This document shows, in pieces, positions 43,888 through 53,300 of a DNA stretch of 64,000 nt. The notes below the pieces were generated by a model that was not told the origin of the DNA, made no database searches, and saw only the letters and a list, made by a program, of their open reading frames with translations. The stretch comes from Verrucomicrobiota bacterium (lineage in GTDB: Bacteria; Verrucomicrobiota; Kiritimatiellia; RFP12; UBA1067), in the NCBI GenBank assembly GCA_023269675.1, contig JAHFSX010000034.1, positions 1 to 64,000 of the forward strand, in the 5' to 3' direction. Positions within the stretch are counted from its first letter, which is position 1. Every line of letters starts with the position of its first letter. The translations under genes and the position numbers were made by a program.

Positions 43888-45144
43888 ATGAATATCTGGA
43901 AAGACACCTATCCGCTGATCATCTCCTGCGCCCGCGGGCTTGTGCCTCAAACCTCGAAAGAGCTGACGCGCCTCGGCTTCGCGATCATCGACTCGACCGA
44001 GAACACCGTCGTGATCCGCGGCGGCATGCGCGACATGATGACCCTGAACCTGCAGCTCCGCACGGCTCACCGCGTGCTGGCCCCGCTGCTGCGGACGGAG
44101 TGCCACGACCTCTACCAGTTCTATGACGATGTCCTTTCGATCGACTGGGAGAACTACATCGAGCCCGACGGGTACTTTACCGTGAACAGCGTGGTGCACA
44201 ACGACAACATCCGCGACACGCGCATGCCTTCGCTGAAGGCCAAAGACGCCATCGCCGACCGCATGCGGCAGAAGTGCGGGGGCCGTCCCGACTCCGGCCG
44301 CGAGACCTTCGGCTCGTCGGTCTTCGTCTACTGGCAGGACACCGAGCTGATCATCTACCTCGACACCACGGGCGAGCCGCTCTCGAAGCGCGGCTACCGC
44401 AAGATGCCGGGTGCGGCCCCGATGCAGGAGACCCTGGCGGCGGGATGCATCCTGGCGTCGGAGTGGGACGCCAACTCGCCGTTCATCTCGCCCATGTGCG
44501 GCAGCGGCACGCCCGCCATCGAGGCGGCGCTGCTGGCGCTGAACCGCGCGCCCGGCAGCTTCAAGAGCCACTTCGGCTTCATGGCGCTCAAGGGGTACCG
44601 CCAGACGATCCCCGGCGAGACGGCGGCCACCAGCGTGCGGCAGCGCTTCGGCGCGTCGCCCGAGCAGATTTGGAAAGACATGGTGGCCACGGCGCGCGCG
44701 GCGGAGCGGAAGCAGGGCCTGCCGCCGATCATCGCGACGGACATCGACGGCGAGGCGGTCGAGACCGCCCGCCTGAACGCGATCGCCGCGGGGGTGTCCG
44801 AATACATCTCGTTCGGCACCTGCGACTTCGCGGCCACCCGGCTGCCGCCGCCGCCGGGGGTGATCTTCATGAACCCCGAGTACGGCGAGCGCCTGGGCGA
44901 GGGGCAGGACCTGGAGCCGCTCTACCGCCGCATCGGCGACTTCCTGAAGCAGAAATGCATCGGCTACACGGGCTGCGTGCTCACCGGCAACATGGAGATG
45001 TCGCGCAAGATCGGCCTGCGCTCGGTGCGGCGCGTGCCCTTCTTCAACGGGCCGATCGAGTGCCGCCTGGTGGTGTTCAACCTCTACGAGGGCACGCAGA
45101 GCGGCGAAGGGGACGAGGGTGACGGCGAAGCGGCCGGAGGGTGA
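43888..45144 (+). CDS. THUMP-domain rRNA guanine-N2-methyltransferase-like protein (RlmL-like)
   Basis: A 418-residue RNA methyltransferase with an N-terminal ferredoxin-like/THUMP region (about 1-170) and a Rossmann methyltransferase domain. SPMCGSGTPAIEAALLALN is the AdoMet site of the UPF0020/RlmL family, and ATDIDGEAVETARLNA binds the ribose. The catalytic motif IV, normally NPPYGER, reads MNPEYGERLGEG here, with Pro replaced by Glu. It corresponds to the N-terminal half of the E. coli RlmL fusion and likely makes m2G in 23S rRNA, though the substituted motif leaves activity uncertain. ATG 43888 has no good Shine-Dalgarno. The next gene begins 69 bases on. Confidence 0.82.
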   Translation: MNIWKDTYPLIISCARGLVPQTSKELTRLGFAIIDSTENTVVIRGGMRDMMTLNLQLRTAHRVLAPLLRTECHDLYQFYDDVLSIDWENYIEPDGYFTVNSVVHNDNIRDTRMPSLKAKDAIADRMRQKCGGRPDSGRETFGSSVFVYWQDTELIIYLDTTGEPLSKRGYRKMPGAAPMQETLAAGCILASEWDANSPFISPMCGSGTPAIEAALLALNRAPGSFKSHFGFMALKGYRQTIPGETAATSVRQRFGASPEQIWKDMVATARAAERKQGLPPIIATDIDGEAVETARLNAIAAGVSEYISFGTCDFAATRLPPPPGVIFMNPEYGERLGEGQDLEPLYRRIGDFLKQKCIGYTGCVLTGNMEMSRKIGLRSVRRVPFFNGPIECRLVVFNLYEGTQSGEGDEGDGEAAGG

Positions 45145-45160
45145 GAGGGTGCCCGCGGCT

Positions 45161-45190
45161 GGAGGGCGAGCGTCCTCGCGAGCCGCCGGG
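45161..45190. repeat. family C repeat, half copy
   Basis: GGAGGGCGAGCGTCCTCGCG followed by AGCCG matches the left half of 19101-19163 exactly; the closing arm is absent. It fills most of a 69-base gap between two genes. Confidence 0.85.
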
Positions 45191-45213
45191 ACCGAGGGCA
45201 GGAAGGTTCAGAC

Positions 45214-46878
45214 ATGCATGCGATCACCGTGACAGTCAAGGGCCAGGAGCCGGTGGTGGTGGCGGCGGGCACGCGCATCAGCGAGCTGATCGCCTCGGTG
45301 GACGAGAACGGCTTTCCGGTGTTGGGGGTGATCGCCAACAACATGCTGCAGCCGCTCTTCGCGCCGCTCGTGACGCACGCCACGATTGCGCCGCTGACGA
45401 TCGCCGACGAGCACGGCTGGGAGATCTACCGCACCTCGCTCTGTTTTCTCCTGGCCAAGACCGCGCACGAGCTGTTTCCCGGGGTCGCGTGCCGCGTGCG
45501 CAACTCGATCGGCTCAGGCCTCTACTGGACCGTGGCATGGCCCGACCTTTCGCCCGAAGCGCTGGAGGCGAACGTCAAGCGGCTGAAGCAGGCCATGCAG
45601 GCGACGGTGAGGCTGGACCTGCCGATCACCTCCGAGACGGTTTCCTACGAGGCGGCGGTCAACCTCTTCCGCCAGACGGGGCAGGACGACAAGCTCAACC
45701 TGCTGGCGCACCGCAACCCGCCGGTGGTCTGCCTGACGCGGTGCGGCACGTTTCTGGAGCTGAGCCAGGAGCCGCTGGTGGCGCGGACCGGCGTGCTGGA
45801 CCTGTTTGACCTGCTGCCGCACGCGCAGGGGTTCGTGCTCAACGTGCCCACCTCGGCCAAGCCGCGCGAGCTGCCGCCGCTGCCGCCCTTCGAGCACCTG
45901 TTCAAGGTCTATCAGGAGCACATCGAGTGGGGCCGGATCGTCGGCATCACGACGGTGGGGCAGCTCAACCAGGCCGTGGTCGAGAAGAAGGCCGACGATT
46001 TCATCCACACCATGGAGGCGCTGCACGACAAGAAGCTGGGCCGCATCGCGGACCAGATCACGCAGCGGGAGCCGCCGGTCCGGCTGGTGCTGGTGGCCGG
46101 GCCGTCGTCGGCGGGCAAGACCACCTTTTCCAAGCGGCTCGTCACGCATCTGCGCGTGAACGGGTACAAGCCGATCCTGATCTCGACCGACAGCTACTTC
46201 GTGGGGGACGAGAGCAACCCGCGCGACGCGGAGGGCAAGCTCGATTACGAGCATATCGAATCCATGGATCTCGAGCGGCTGAACAGCGACCTGCTGCGCC
46301 TGATGGGGGGCGAGTCGATTCAGATGCGGGCCTTCGACTTCAGGAAAAGGGCGGGCTACAATCAGATTGAGTTCACGCAGCTGCCCGCGGAAGGCATCAT
46401 CGTGATGGAGGGCATCCACAGCCTCAACCCGCGGCTGACGGCCGACGTGCCGCGCGAACAGAAATTCCTGATCTACATCAACGCGCTGACCCAGCTGGGC
46501 GTGGACAGCAGCAACCGCATCTCCACGACCGACACGCGCATCATCCGGCGCATGGTGCGCGACCACCAGTTCCGCGACCGCCCCGCCATCGAGACGCTCC
46601 GCATGTGGCCGTCGATCGCCCGCGGCGAGAAACGCTGGATCTACCCGTTCCAGCATCTGGCGGACGCGGTGTTCAACTCGGCGCTGGACTACGAGCTGGC
46701 GGTGCTCAAGCCGCTGGCCGCGCCCCTGCTGAACCAGATCAAGCCGTGGGACGAGGAGTATATCGAGGCGCGGCGGCTGTCGGGCTTCCTGCACAATTTT
46801 TCCACGCTGTCGCCCGCGGTCGTGGCGGGCGACTCCATCCTGCGCGAGTACATCGGCGGCAGCCAGCTGACGTATTGA
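45214..46878 (+). CDS. nucleoside (uridine) kinase with TGS and ThrRS-like domains
   Basis: A 554-residue cytoplasmic protein combining an N-terminal TGS-like domain (about 1-60), a threonyl-tRNA-synthetase second-additional-domain-like region (about 60-200, FLLAKTAHELFPG) and a C-terminal P-loop kinase (about 285-480). Walker A is VAGPSSAGKTTFSKRL, followed by LISTDSYFVG, DYEHIESMDLERL and EGIHSLNP, as in uridine/phosphoribulokinase-type kinases. Such proteins are found in Bacteroidetes, clostridia and PVC bacteria and probably phosphorylate uridine or a related nucleoside. AGGAAGG precedes ATG 45214. hisI follows 61 bases on. Confidence 0.88.
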   Translation: MHAITVTVKGQEPVVVAAGTRISELIASVDENGFPVLGVIANNMLQPLFAPLVTHATIAPLTIADEHGWEIYRTSLCFLLAKTAHELFPGVACRVRNSIGSGLYWTVAWPDLSPEALEANVKRLKQAMQATVRLDLPITSETVSYEAAVNLFRQTGQDDKLNLLAHRNPPVVCLTRCGTFLELSQEPLVARTGVLDLFDLLPHAQGFVLNVPTSAKPRELPPLPPFEHLFKVYQEHIEWGRIVGITTVGQLNQAVVEKKADDFIHTMEALHDKKLGRIADQITQREPPVRLVLVAGPSSAGKTTFSKRLVTHLRVNGYKPILISTDSYFVGDESNPRDAEGKLDYEHIESMDLERLNSDLLRLMGGESIQMRAFDFRKRAGYNQIEFTQLPAEGIIVMEGIHSLNPRLTADVPREQKFLIYINALTQLGVDSSNRISTTDTRIIRRMVRDHQFRDRPAIETLRMWPSIARGEKRWIYPFQHLADAVFNSALDYELAVLKPLAAPLLNQIKPWDEEYIEARRLSGFLHNFSTLSPAVVAGDSILREYIGGSQLTY

Positions 46879-46939
46879 GGCGGCGGCGGCAGGAGACTCG
46901 AATCTTGAAAAGGCCAAACATCCAAACGAGGAGCACGAG

Positions 46940-47353
46940 ATGAGCCAAGAGCTGGAAGAGGGGACCACCCTGATGTTGGACTTCGCGAAGATCGCGAAGA
47001 TCGCCGAGACCTGTAAAGACGTGATCCCCGTGGCGGTGCAGCACGCGGACACGAAGGAAGTGATTCTCGTGGCGTACACCAACGAGTTCGCGATGAAGAA
47101 AGCCTTTGCCGAGCGCACGCTGGTCCTGTGGAGCACGTCGCGCAAGGTGCTGTGGGAGAAGGGCAAGAGCTCCGGCGAGACCTTCGACCTGCTGGAGGCG
47201 CGCGTGAACTGCGAGCAGAACTCGCTGCTCTACATCGTGCGCCCCCGGCGCGGCGCCATCTGCCACACCAAGAACCGGCAGGGCGAGCCGCGCAACTGCT
47301 ACTACCGCCGCATCGACCTGGACACGCTGGCCCTCACGAACCTGGCGCCGTGA
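46940..47353 (+). CDS. hisI: phosphoribosyl-AMP cyclohydrolase
   Basis: A 137-residue enzyme that opens the adenine ring of phosphoribosyl-AMP in histidine biosynthesis, a zinc- and magnesium-dependent reaction in the cytoplasm. LWSTSRKVLWEKGKSSGETF is the family core, NCEQNSLLYIVRP supplies one zinc Cys (normally DCDxD; here NCEQN), and GAICHTKN and NCYYRR complete the site. It lacks the HisE pyrophosphatase domain, so HisE must be encoded elsewhere. The start is ATG 46940, with GAGGAG at 46928-46933. No other his gene is in the window. Confidence 0.92.
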   Translation: MSQELEEGTTLMLDFAKIAKIAETCKDVIPVAVQHADTKEVILVAYTNEFAMKKAFAERTLVLWSTSRKVLWEKGKSSGETFDLLEARVNCEQNSLLYIVRPRRGAICHTKNRQGEPRNCYYRRIDLDTLALTNLAP

Positions 47354-47550
47354 GCCCTTTGACGCCGGAGCAGAGAACCGCAGACCGACGAATGATGATT
47401 TCAGAATCATGGGGGAAGGCGCCTGCGATCCGCCGTGACGGAATGGGCTTCGAGATTCTGCGGCTCGCTCTTCGGCCTTCTGCAGTTCAATCGGAGGACA
47501 GGCATCGGCCTGCCTTTGGCTGAATGACACGTTTCCAGATTCGAGGATCT

Positions 47551-48234
47551 ATGACCTACCGCTGTCCCTACTGCAAACAGGATCTCGGGCCGACGCCATC
47601 GGCGCATTGCCCGAAATGTGGCAAGATCATGCGCGTGCCTGAACGGGATTTGACGCAGCGGCGACGCGCCAAGCGGCGCCTGCTCAACCGCATGGACCAT
47701 GAGTATAAGCAAAAGAAGGCGGAGTTGCAGAGCGCGCTTCCGCCGACGCTGTTCCGCAATCCCAAGTTCTATTTCGCCATCATCGTCGTGCTCGTGCTGG
47801 TCGGCGGCTCGCTCTTTACCGCGACCGATCAGGCGGTGCGGAAAATCGGGATTTCGCCGCCCATGCGGGCGCTGCGGCATCTGGATGTGTTGGCCGAAGC
47901 CTTGGGGCGGTACCGTTTTCACACCGGTCAGTTCCCGGACAGGGAACAGGGCTTGGCGGCCCTGGTGCGCGATCCGCAGGTGCCTAAGTGGAACGGCCCT
48001 TACGTCAATCGGCTGCGCAGCGATCCGTGGGAGACGCCCTTCGTATACGCGCCCGGCACGAACGGGCTGCCGACGCTCTACTCGTGCGGCGCGGATAAAA
48101 AGCCGGGCACACCGGATGACCTGTACGCCGATCCCGCCCGCTTCGATCCGGGCACGGCGTGGACGAACGGCTGGGTCTCGGCCGACCAGCGGATGAGCGG
48201 CGTGACCATTCTGCGGCGCGCCCCCGGTAAGTGA
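47551..48234 (+). CDS. zinc-ribbon protein fused to a GspG-like pseudopilin domain
   Basis: A 227-residue protein. Residues 1-25 form a zinc ribbon (C5, C8, C20, C23), residues 30-60 are very basic, and residues 72-90 are a single membrane helix. The rest resembles the globular domain of the major type II secretion pseudopilin GspG: LGRYRFHTGQFPDREQGLAAL, WNGPYVNRLRSDPWETPFVY and SCGADKKPGTPDD. True GspG starts with a short prepilin leader and a Phe methylated at the processing site; no such leader exists here. The ribbon would face the cytoplasm and the GspG domain the periplasm. GAGGA 3 bases upstream favours ATG 47551 over ATG 47524. Confidence 0.8.
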   Translation: MTYRCPYCKQDLGPTPSAHCPKCGKIMRVPERDLTQRRRAKRRLLNRMDHEYKQKKAELQSALPPTLFRNPKFYFAIIVVLVLVGGSLFTATDQAVRKIGISPPMRALRHLDVLAEALGRYRFHTGQFPDREQGLAALVRDPQVPKWNGPYVNRLRSDPWETPFVYAPGTNGLPTLYSCGADKKPGTPDDLYADPARFDPGTAWTNGWVSADQRMSGVTILRRAPGK

Positions 48235-48306
48235 GCGAGCGGGCCTTTTCCGCAGGGGCCATGGGCGGGACGCCCCTGCCTCATCCTTCGACGCGCGCAC
48301 CTGCTC

Positions 48307-48331
48307 CGGCGCGGCGCGCGCCGCCTTTTTT
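48307..48331 (+). terminator. probable intrinsic terminator
   Basis: CGGCGCG and CGCGCCG pair around a three-base loop, followed two bases later by TTTTTT. It lies in the 150-base gap between the convergent pseudopilin-like gene and ychF. Confidence 0.5.
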
Positions 48332-48384
48332 CCCGGAGCCTTGTTCTTGCCGTCTCGCAAGGCCGGATCCGAGATTGCGGCGCA

Positions 48385-49485
48385 TCACACGTTGAAGAGG
48401 AAGTGCATGACGTCGCCGTCCTGCACGATGTACTCTTTGCCTTCCACGCGCATCAGGCCGGCGGCCTTGGCGCCGGCTTCGCCGTTGAGGCGCACGAAGT
48501 CGGCGAAGGCGATGACCTCGGCGCGGATGAAGCCGCGCTCGAAGTCGGTGTGGATGACGCCGGCGCACTTGGGCGCGGCCCAGCCGCGGTGGAAGGTCCA
48601 GGCGCGCACCTCCTGCACGCCGGCCGTGAAGTAGCTGGCGAGGCCGAGCGTGTGGTAGGCCATGCGGATGGTCTGGTCCAGCCCGCTCTCCTTGAGGCCG
48701 TAGGAGGAGAGGAAGTCATCGCGCTCGGCGTCGGAGAGCCCGGCCAGCTCGGCCTCCATCTTGGCCGAGATCACGACCACGTCGCACCCCTTCTGCGCGG
48801 CGTACTCCTTCACGCGGACAACCTGCGCGCTGTCGGTGCCGAGGTCGCCCTCGCCCGCGTTGGCGCAGTAGATCACCGGCTTGTCGGTCAGCAGCTGGAG
48901 GTCGCTCAGCGTGCTCTCGATCGGGTCGGCCTCGCCGCGCGGGTAGGTGCGCGCGGGCTGGCCCGCGTCGAGGTGCTTCATGAGCAGCTCCATGGCCTCG
49001 ACCTCTTTGAGCAGGGTCTTGTCGGCGCGCGCCTGGCGGCCCACGCGTTCGATGCGCTTCTCGAGCGACTGCATGTCGGCCAGCACGAGTTCGGTCTCGA
49101 TGATCTCGATGTCGCGGATGGGGTCGATCCCGCCTTCGACATGCACCACGTCGTCGTCGTCGAAGCAGCGCACGACCTGGATGACGGCGCTGGCCTCGCG
49201 GATGTTGGCGAGGAACTTGTTGCCGAGGCCCTCGCCCTTGCTCGCGCCGCGCACCAGGCCGGCGATGTCGATGAAGTCGACGGTGGCCTTCTGGGTCTTC
49301 TCGGGCTTGACGATCTTGGACAAGGCGTCGAGGCGCACGTCCGACACGGGCACGGTGGCCTTGTTGGGTTCGATGGTGCAGAAGGGATAGTTCGCCGCTT
49401 CCGCGTTCTGCGCGCGGGTCAGCGCGTTAAAAAGGGTTGATTTGCCGACGTTGGGGAGTCCGACGATGCCTACGCCAAGTGCCAT
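48385..49485 (-). CDS. ychF: redox-regulated ribosome-associated ATPase YchF/OLA1
   Basis: A 366-residue Obg-family P-loop protein that hydrolyses ATP rather than GTP and associates with ribosomes. Walker A is VGLPNVGKSTLFNAL, DIAGLVRGAS is the G3 region, and the G4 position, normally NKxD, is NAGEGD, the change linked to ATP preference. A coiled-coil insert (about 125-200) and a C-terminal TGS domain (VRAWTFHRGWAAPKCAG..) complete the standard architecture. Full length and well conserved, with AAAGGAATT just upstream of ATG 49485. Confidence 0.95.
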   Translation of the reverse strand: MALGVGIVGLPNVGKSTLFNALTRAQNAEAANYPFCTIEPNKATVPVSDVRLDALSKIVKPEKTQKATVDFIDIAGLVRGASKGEGLGNKFLANIREASAVIQVVRCFDDDDVVHVEGGIDPIRDIEIIETELVLADMQSLEKRIERVGRQARADKTLLKEVEAMELLMKHLDAGQPARTYPRGEADPIESTLSDLQLLTDKPVIYCANAGEGDLGTDSAQVVRVKEYAAQKGCDVVVISAKMEAELAGLSDAERDDFLSSYGLKESGLDQTIRMAYHTLGLASYFTAGVQEVRAWTFHRGWAAPKCAGVIHTDFERGFIRAEVIAFADFVRLNGEAGAKAAGLMRVEGKEYIVQDGDVMHFLFNV

Positions 49486-49618
49486 GGTGAAATTCCTTTG
49501 GGTTCTGAAAAGGGCGTAGTTATACCATAATCCTGAGGAAATGCTCTACTATTTGTGCATATCCGGAACGGAGGCGCGCGCTCCGGAGAAAGAGTTTAAT
49601 TTATTTTCAAAATGGCGG

Positions 49619-49647
49619 TTGACATCCGGGTCGAAATGCCTCACAGT
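49619..49647 (+). promoter_or_regulatory. possible promoter of the RNA-binding protein gene
   Basis: TTGACA at 49619-49624 sits in the ychF/RRM divergent gap, followed at 17 bases by the weak -10 candidate CACAGT. The predicted leader is about 100 bases, long for this window, so post-transcriptional control is conceivable. Confidence 0.35.
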
Positions 49648-49752
49648 ACACACCGCGACTACATCAGTAGTAGCGTATCCGGGCCCCTTCTAGTGTTATG
49701 GATGAGGACTCCGCTTTTACTCAGTGACATGACACAAGACTAGTGAGGACAC

Positions 49753-50097
49753 ATGGACATCTACGTAGGCAATCTGCCTTATGACGTTTCTGACAGCGAT
49801 CTGCAGCAGCTCTTCGAGAAGTATGGTACCGTCGCGTCGGCACGCGTGGTGATGGACCGGGCGACCGGCCGCGCCAAGGGTTTCGGTTTCGTCGAGATGA
49901 ATGACCGTGCGGAGGCCGAAAAGGCCATCGCTGGCACGAACGGCGCCGACATGAACGGCCGTCCGCTGCGCGTGAACGAGTCGCAGCCCAAGCCCCGCTC
50001 CGAGAGCGGCGGCGGCGGTGGCGGCGGATATCGCGGCGGCAGCAGCGGCGGCGGCGGAAGCCGTGGCGGCGGCGGCGGCGGCGGCGGACGCTGGTAG
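49753..50097 (+). CDS. glycine-rich RRM RNA-binding protein
   Basis: A 114-residue protein with one RNA recognition motif (residues 1-75): RNP2 is IYVGNLP and RNP1 is KGFGFVEM. A Gly/Arg/Ser-rich tail of about 30 residues ends GGGGGGRW. Such small proteins resemble cyanobacterial Rbp and eukaryotic glycine-rich RNA-binding proteins; they bind single-stranded RNA and are often cold-induced. Start ATG 49753 follows GTGAGGAC. A strong intrinsic terminator lies 27 bases after the stop, so it is probably monocistronic and highly expressed. Confidence 0.92.
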   Translation: MDIYVGNLPYDVSDSDLQQLFEKYGTVASARVVMDRATGRAKGFGFVEMNDRAEAEKAIAGTNGADMNGRPLRVNESQPKPRSESGGGGGGGYRGGSSGGGGSRGGGGGGGGRW

Positions 50098-50124
50098 TCC
50101 CAGCTTCGTACCGTTGAAATGAAG

Positions 50125-50160
50125 AAGGCCTTGTCGCTTAACCGCGACAGGGCCTTTTTT
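50125..50160 (+). terminator. strong intrinsic terminator
   Basis: AAGGCCTTGTCGC pairs with GCGACAGGGCCTT (one mismatch) around a 6-base loop, followed by a run of T. It ends the RNA-binding protein transcript. Confidence 0.88.
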
Positions 50161-50302
50161 ATTGCATGCTGCCCCCCCCTCATCGCGGCGCCCGGGCTGC
50201 GACGAGCCCGTCAATTTGCGGGTTTTCATTTTATTGAGGTCCAGGAGTCGCTATACTCCCGCCTCAACACGGGAGTTCCGTGTTTAAGGATGGGGGTTGC
50301 GC

Positions 50303-53300
50303 ATGCACACACGCGTCGGGCTGCTGGGGCTGTTGATTGCGGGGGTTCTTGGCGCGGCGGAGTTCAAGCCCGAGGATTACCTGACGCTTTCGGGCAAAGT
50401 GTCGCCGGACGTGCGGCTGGCCGTGCGCCAGGAGGGCAAGGGCTACCGCGTCCGCGTGGAGGTGGAGAACCCCTATGCGAAGGTCACGGCGCGGCTGGGC
50501 GCGGCCGCGGGCCAGAGCGTGGTGTTGACCCTGGACAAGCTGCCGGCGGAGCAGGTCATCACGACCGCCGAGATCGGCGCGGCTGAGACGCTGCGTCTGG
50601 CGCTGGAGACGAGCTGGTTCAATGCCGACGGAACGCTGAGGCAGCGCGAGGTGTTCCGCGCGCCGTCCATCGGCAGCCGTCTGCCGGAGGATGCGCAGCG
50701 CTGGGAGACGTTCGACTACGCCGCGTACCGCAGCCAGGTGGCGGATCTCGCGCGCCGCATCCGCATCCCCGTGCGGCAGCCGATGGAGGGCAAGCTCTCC
50801 GTGGTGGTCGAGACGCCTGACGGTCGGCGCGTCCGCAATCTGGTGTCAGGACAGGACGCGGCAGCGGGCCCGCACACCCTCGAGTGGGACGGCCGCGACG
50901 AGACGGGCAACCTGGTCGCGCCGGGCACGTACCGTTTCCGCACCGCTTCGCATCCGGGCATCACGCCGGCCTATCAGATGCAGTTCGCCAACGGCGGCGA
51001 GACCTTCTTCACGCCGTTCGGCTCCAACCACGGCACCATGACCGCGCTGGCCGCGAACAGCACGGCGGTGTTCGCGGCGGCGCCCCTCACCGAAGGGGGC
51101 TGGGCCGTCATCGCGCTCGCGCCCGACGGCAAATTCATGCGCGGCTTCCGGCAGGTCGGCGGCGCGGGCATCGAAGAGGTTTTCCTGGCGGCCGACGAGC
51201 GGCGGCTCTTTGTGCTCAACGACGGCGGCGCGTGGGGCGGACGCGGCAAGGCTCCCGCCGTGACGCTCACGGTGTATGACATCGCCACGGGCGATATCGT
51301 GCCTTTCAAGGCGACCCAAGGGCAGTATGCGGTGCTGCGCGAGCGGACGCTGCGGGATTACCAGCCGGGCGAGAAACGGGTTTACGCGCTGGCGGGCGCG
51401 GCCTGCCTCGCCGGCAGGCTCTATGTGTCTGACCGGGAGCAGGGGCGCATCCTGATCGTCGATCCGGAGACGGGAAAACTGGCCGGCGCGATCCCGCTTT
51501 CGGACGCGGGCGTGCTGGCGGTTGACAGTGAACGGCTGGTGGCCGCGTCGGGCGACAGGCTGGTGTCGGTCGATCCCGGCAGCCAAACGGTCACGCCCTT
51601 GTGCCGGCTTCCGTTTACGCCCCGCGGACTCTGTCTCGACAGGGAGGGCTTCTATCTCACCGGCGACGTGGACGGCACGGTCAAGGTGTACGGCAAGGCC
51701 GGCAAGTTCGTGAAAGCGATCGGCGCGCCGGGCGGCGCGTACGAGGGGACGTGGAACCCCGAACGCTTGGTCAACCCCGTGGGCGTCGCGCTCGCGCCCG
51801 ACGGCGCGCTCTGGGTGGCGGAGGACCGCCGCAATCCCAAACGGCTGAGCAAGTGGGACCGCGCCAGCGGGCGCTGCGTGTACGACAAGGTCGGGTGTCC
51901 CGCCTACGGCAGCCCGGGGGCCGGCTTCGACCCGGAGCAGCCGGAGCGCTGGCTGGGGCAGCGCTGCCAGTGGGCCGTCGATCAGGCGACGGGCAAGGCG
52001 AAGATCATCAGTGTGCTCCAGAAGCACGAGGGGCACGTGCAGGGCAAGATCGAGGAGTGCCTCAACTACCGCATTGTGCACCAGGGCGGCCGGACCTTCG
52101 TGTTGGGCATGTACAAGGGCACGCTGATTTCCGAGCTGATGCCGGACGGGTCGCTCAAGGACCTGGCGCTGATTTCGGATGTGCACGGCCTGCTGTACGG
52201 GCTGGAATGGAAATACGTGCCCGCGTATTGCGACACCGTCGAGAAGCGTTTCCCTAAAGCCAGCCGCGAACAGAAATACGCCGACGAGTCCTGCCGCTAT
52301 GCCGGCGTGCTCTGGGTGGACAAGGACGGCGACGGCGACTTCGACGCGGATGAGTTCCAGTTCACGCCGGAGGGCACCAAGCTGAGTTCGTTCGGGTGGG
52401 GACTCAAGCTGAACGACCTGACCCTGCGCCTGCCGTACCGCAACGCGAAGAAAGAGGAGCAGGTCCTGACCCTGCGCGCGGACGCGTTTAACGCGTGCGG
52501 AGCCCCCGCGTATTCGTTCGAGAACGCCTTGGCGCAGGCCGCGCCTCTCAAGGACGAGCTGCCGCAGGGCAGCCGCACGATCCTCGACACGACGCTCGAC
52601 GACACGTGCGGCAACATTGTGGTGAACACCGACCCTTTCATGTTCAGCCTGGCGGAGGACGGCAAGATCAACTGGCTTTTCCAAAACCGCTGGACCAACG
52701 TGCACGGGTCGCACAAGGCGCCGCTGCCCAAGCCGGGCGAGCTTCAGGGCATCCTGTTCGGCCTCGGCACCGCGCCGCTGGACAAGCAGGGCGACGTGAT
52801 GGTTTTCGCAGGCAACCACGGCCGGTTCTTCCTGATCACGACCGACGGGATCTACCTCGACGAGATGTTCCAGGATTGTCGCGTGGCGGAGGTGGTCGGT
52901 CCGGGCCTGATCGGCGGCGAGGCTTTCGGCGGCAGCTTCGAGTACGACCGCCTGAACAAGCGCTATGTCCTGCAGGCGGGCTGCAGCGGCTACCGCATCT
53001 ATCATTTGAACGGGCTCGACCAGGTGGCGCGCGGCGAGGGCGAGGTTAAGGTCACGCGGGAGATGCTGGCCTCGGCGTCTCGGCGCACGCAGGAGAGCGC
53101 CCGGGCGGCCGGCGGCGCGAAACAGGCGCTGGTGGCGCGGCTGCCGGAAAAAGCCAAGGTCAATCCCGGCGCGCTGCCGGTCGCGGCGGAGTGGGCCAGC
53201 GGCAGCTGGAACATCCGCGTGCGAGTCGCCTACGACGACCAGAATCTCTATCTGCAATACGACGTGTCCGATCCCTCGCCGTGGGTGAACGCCGGCAAGG

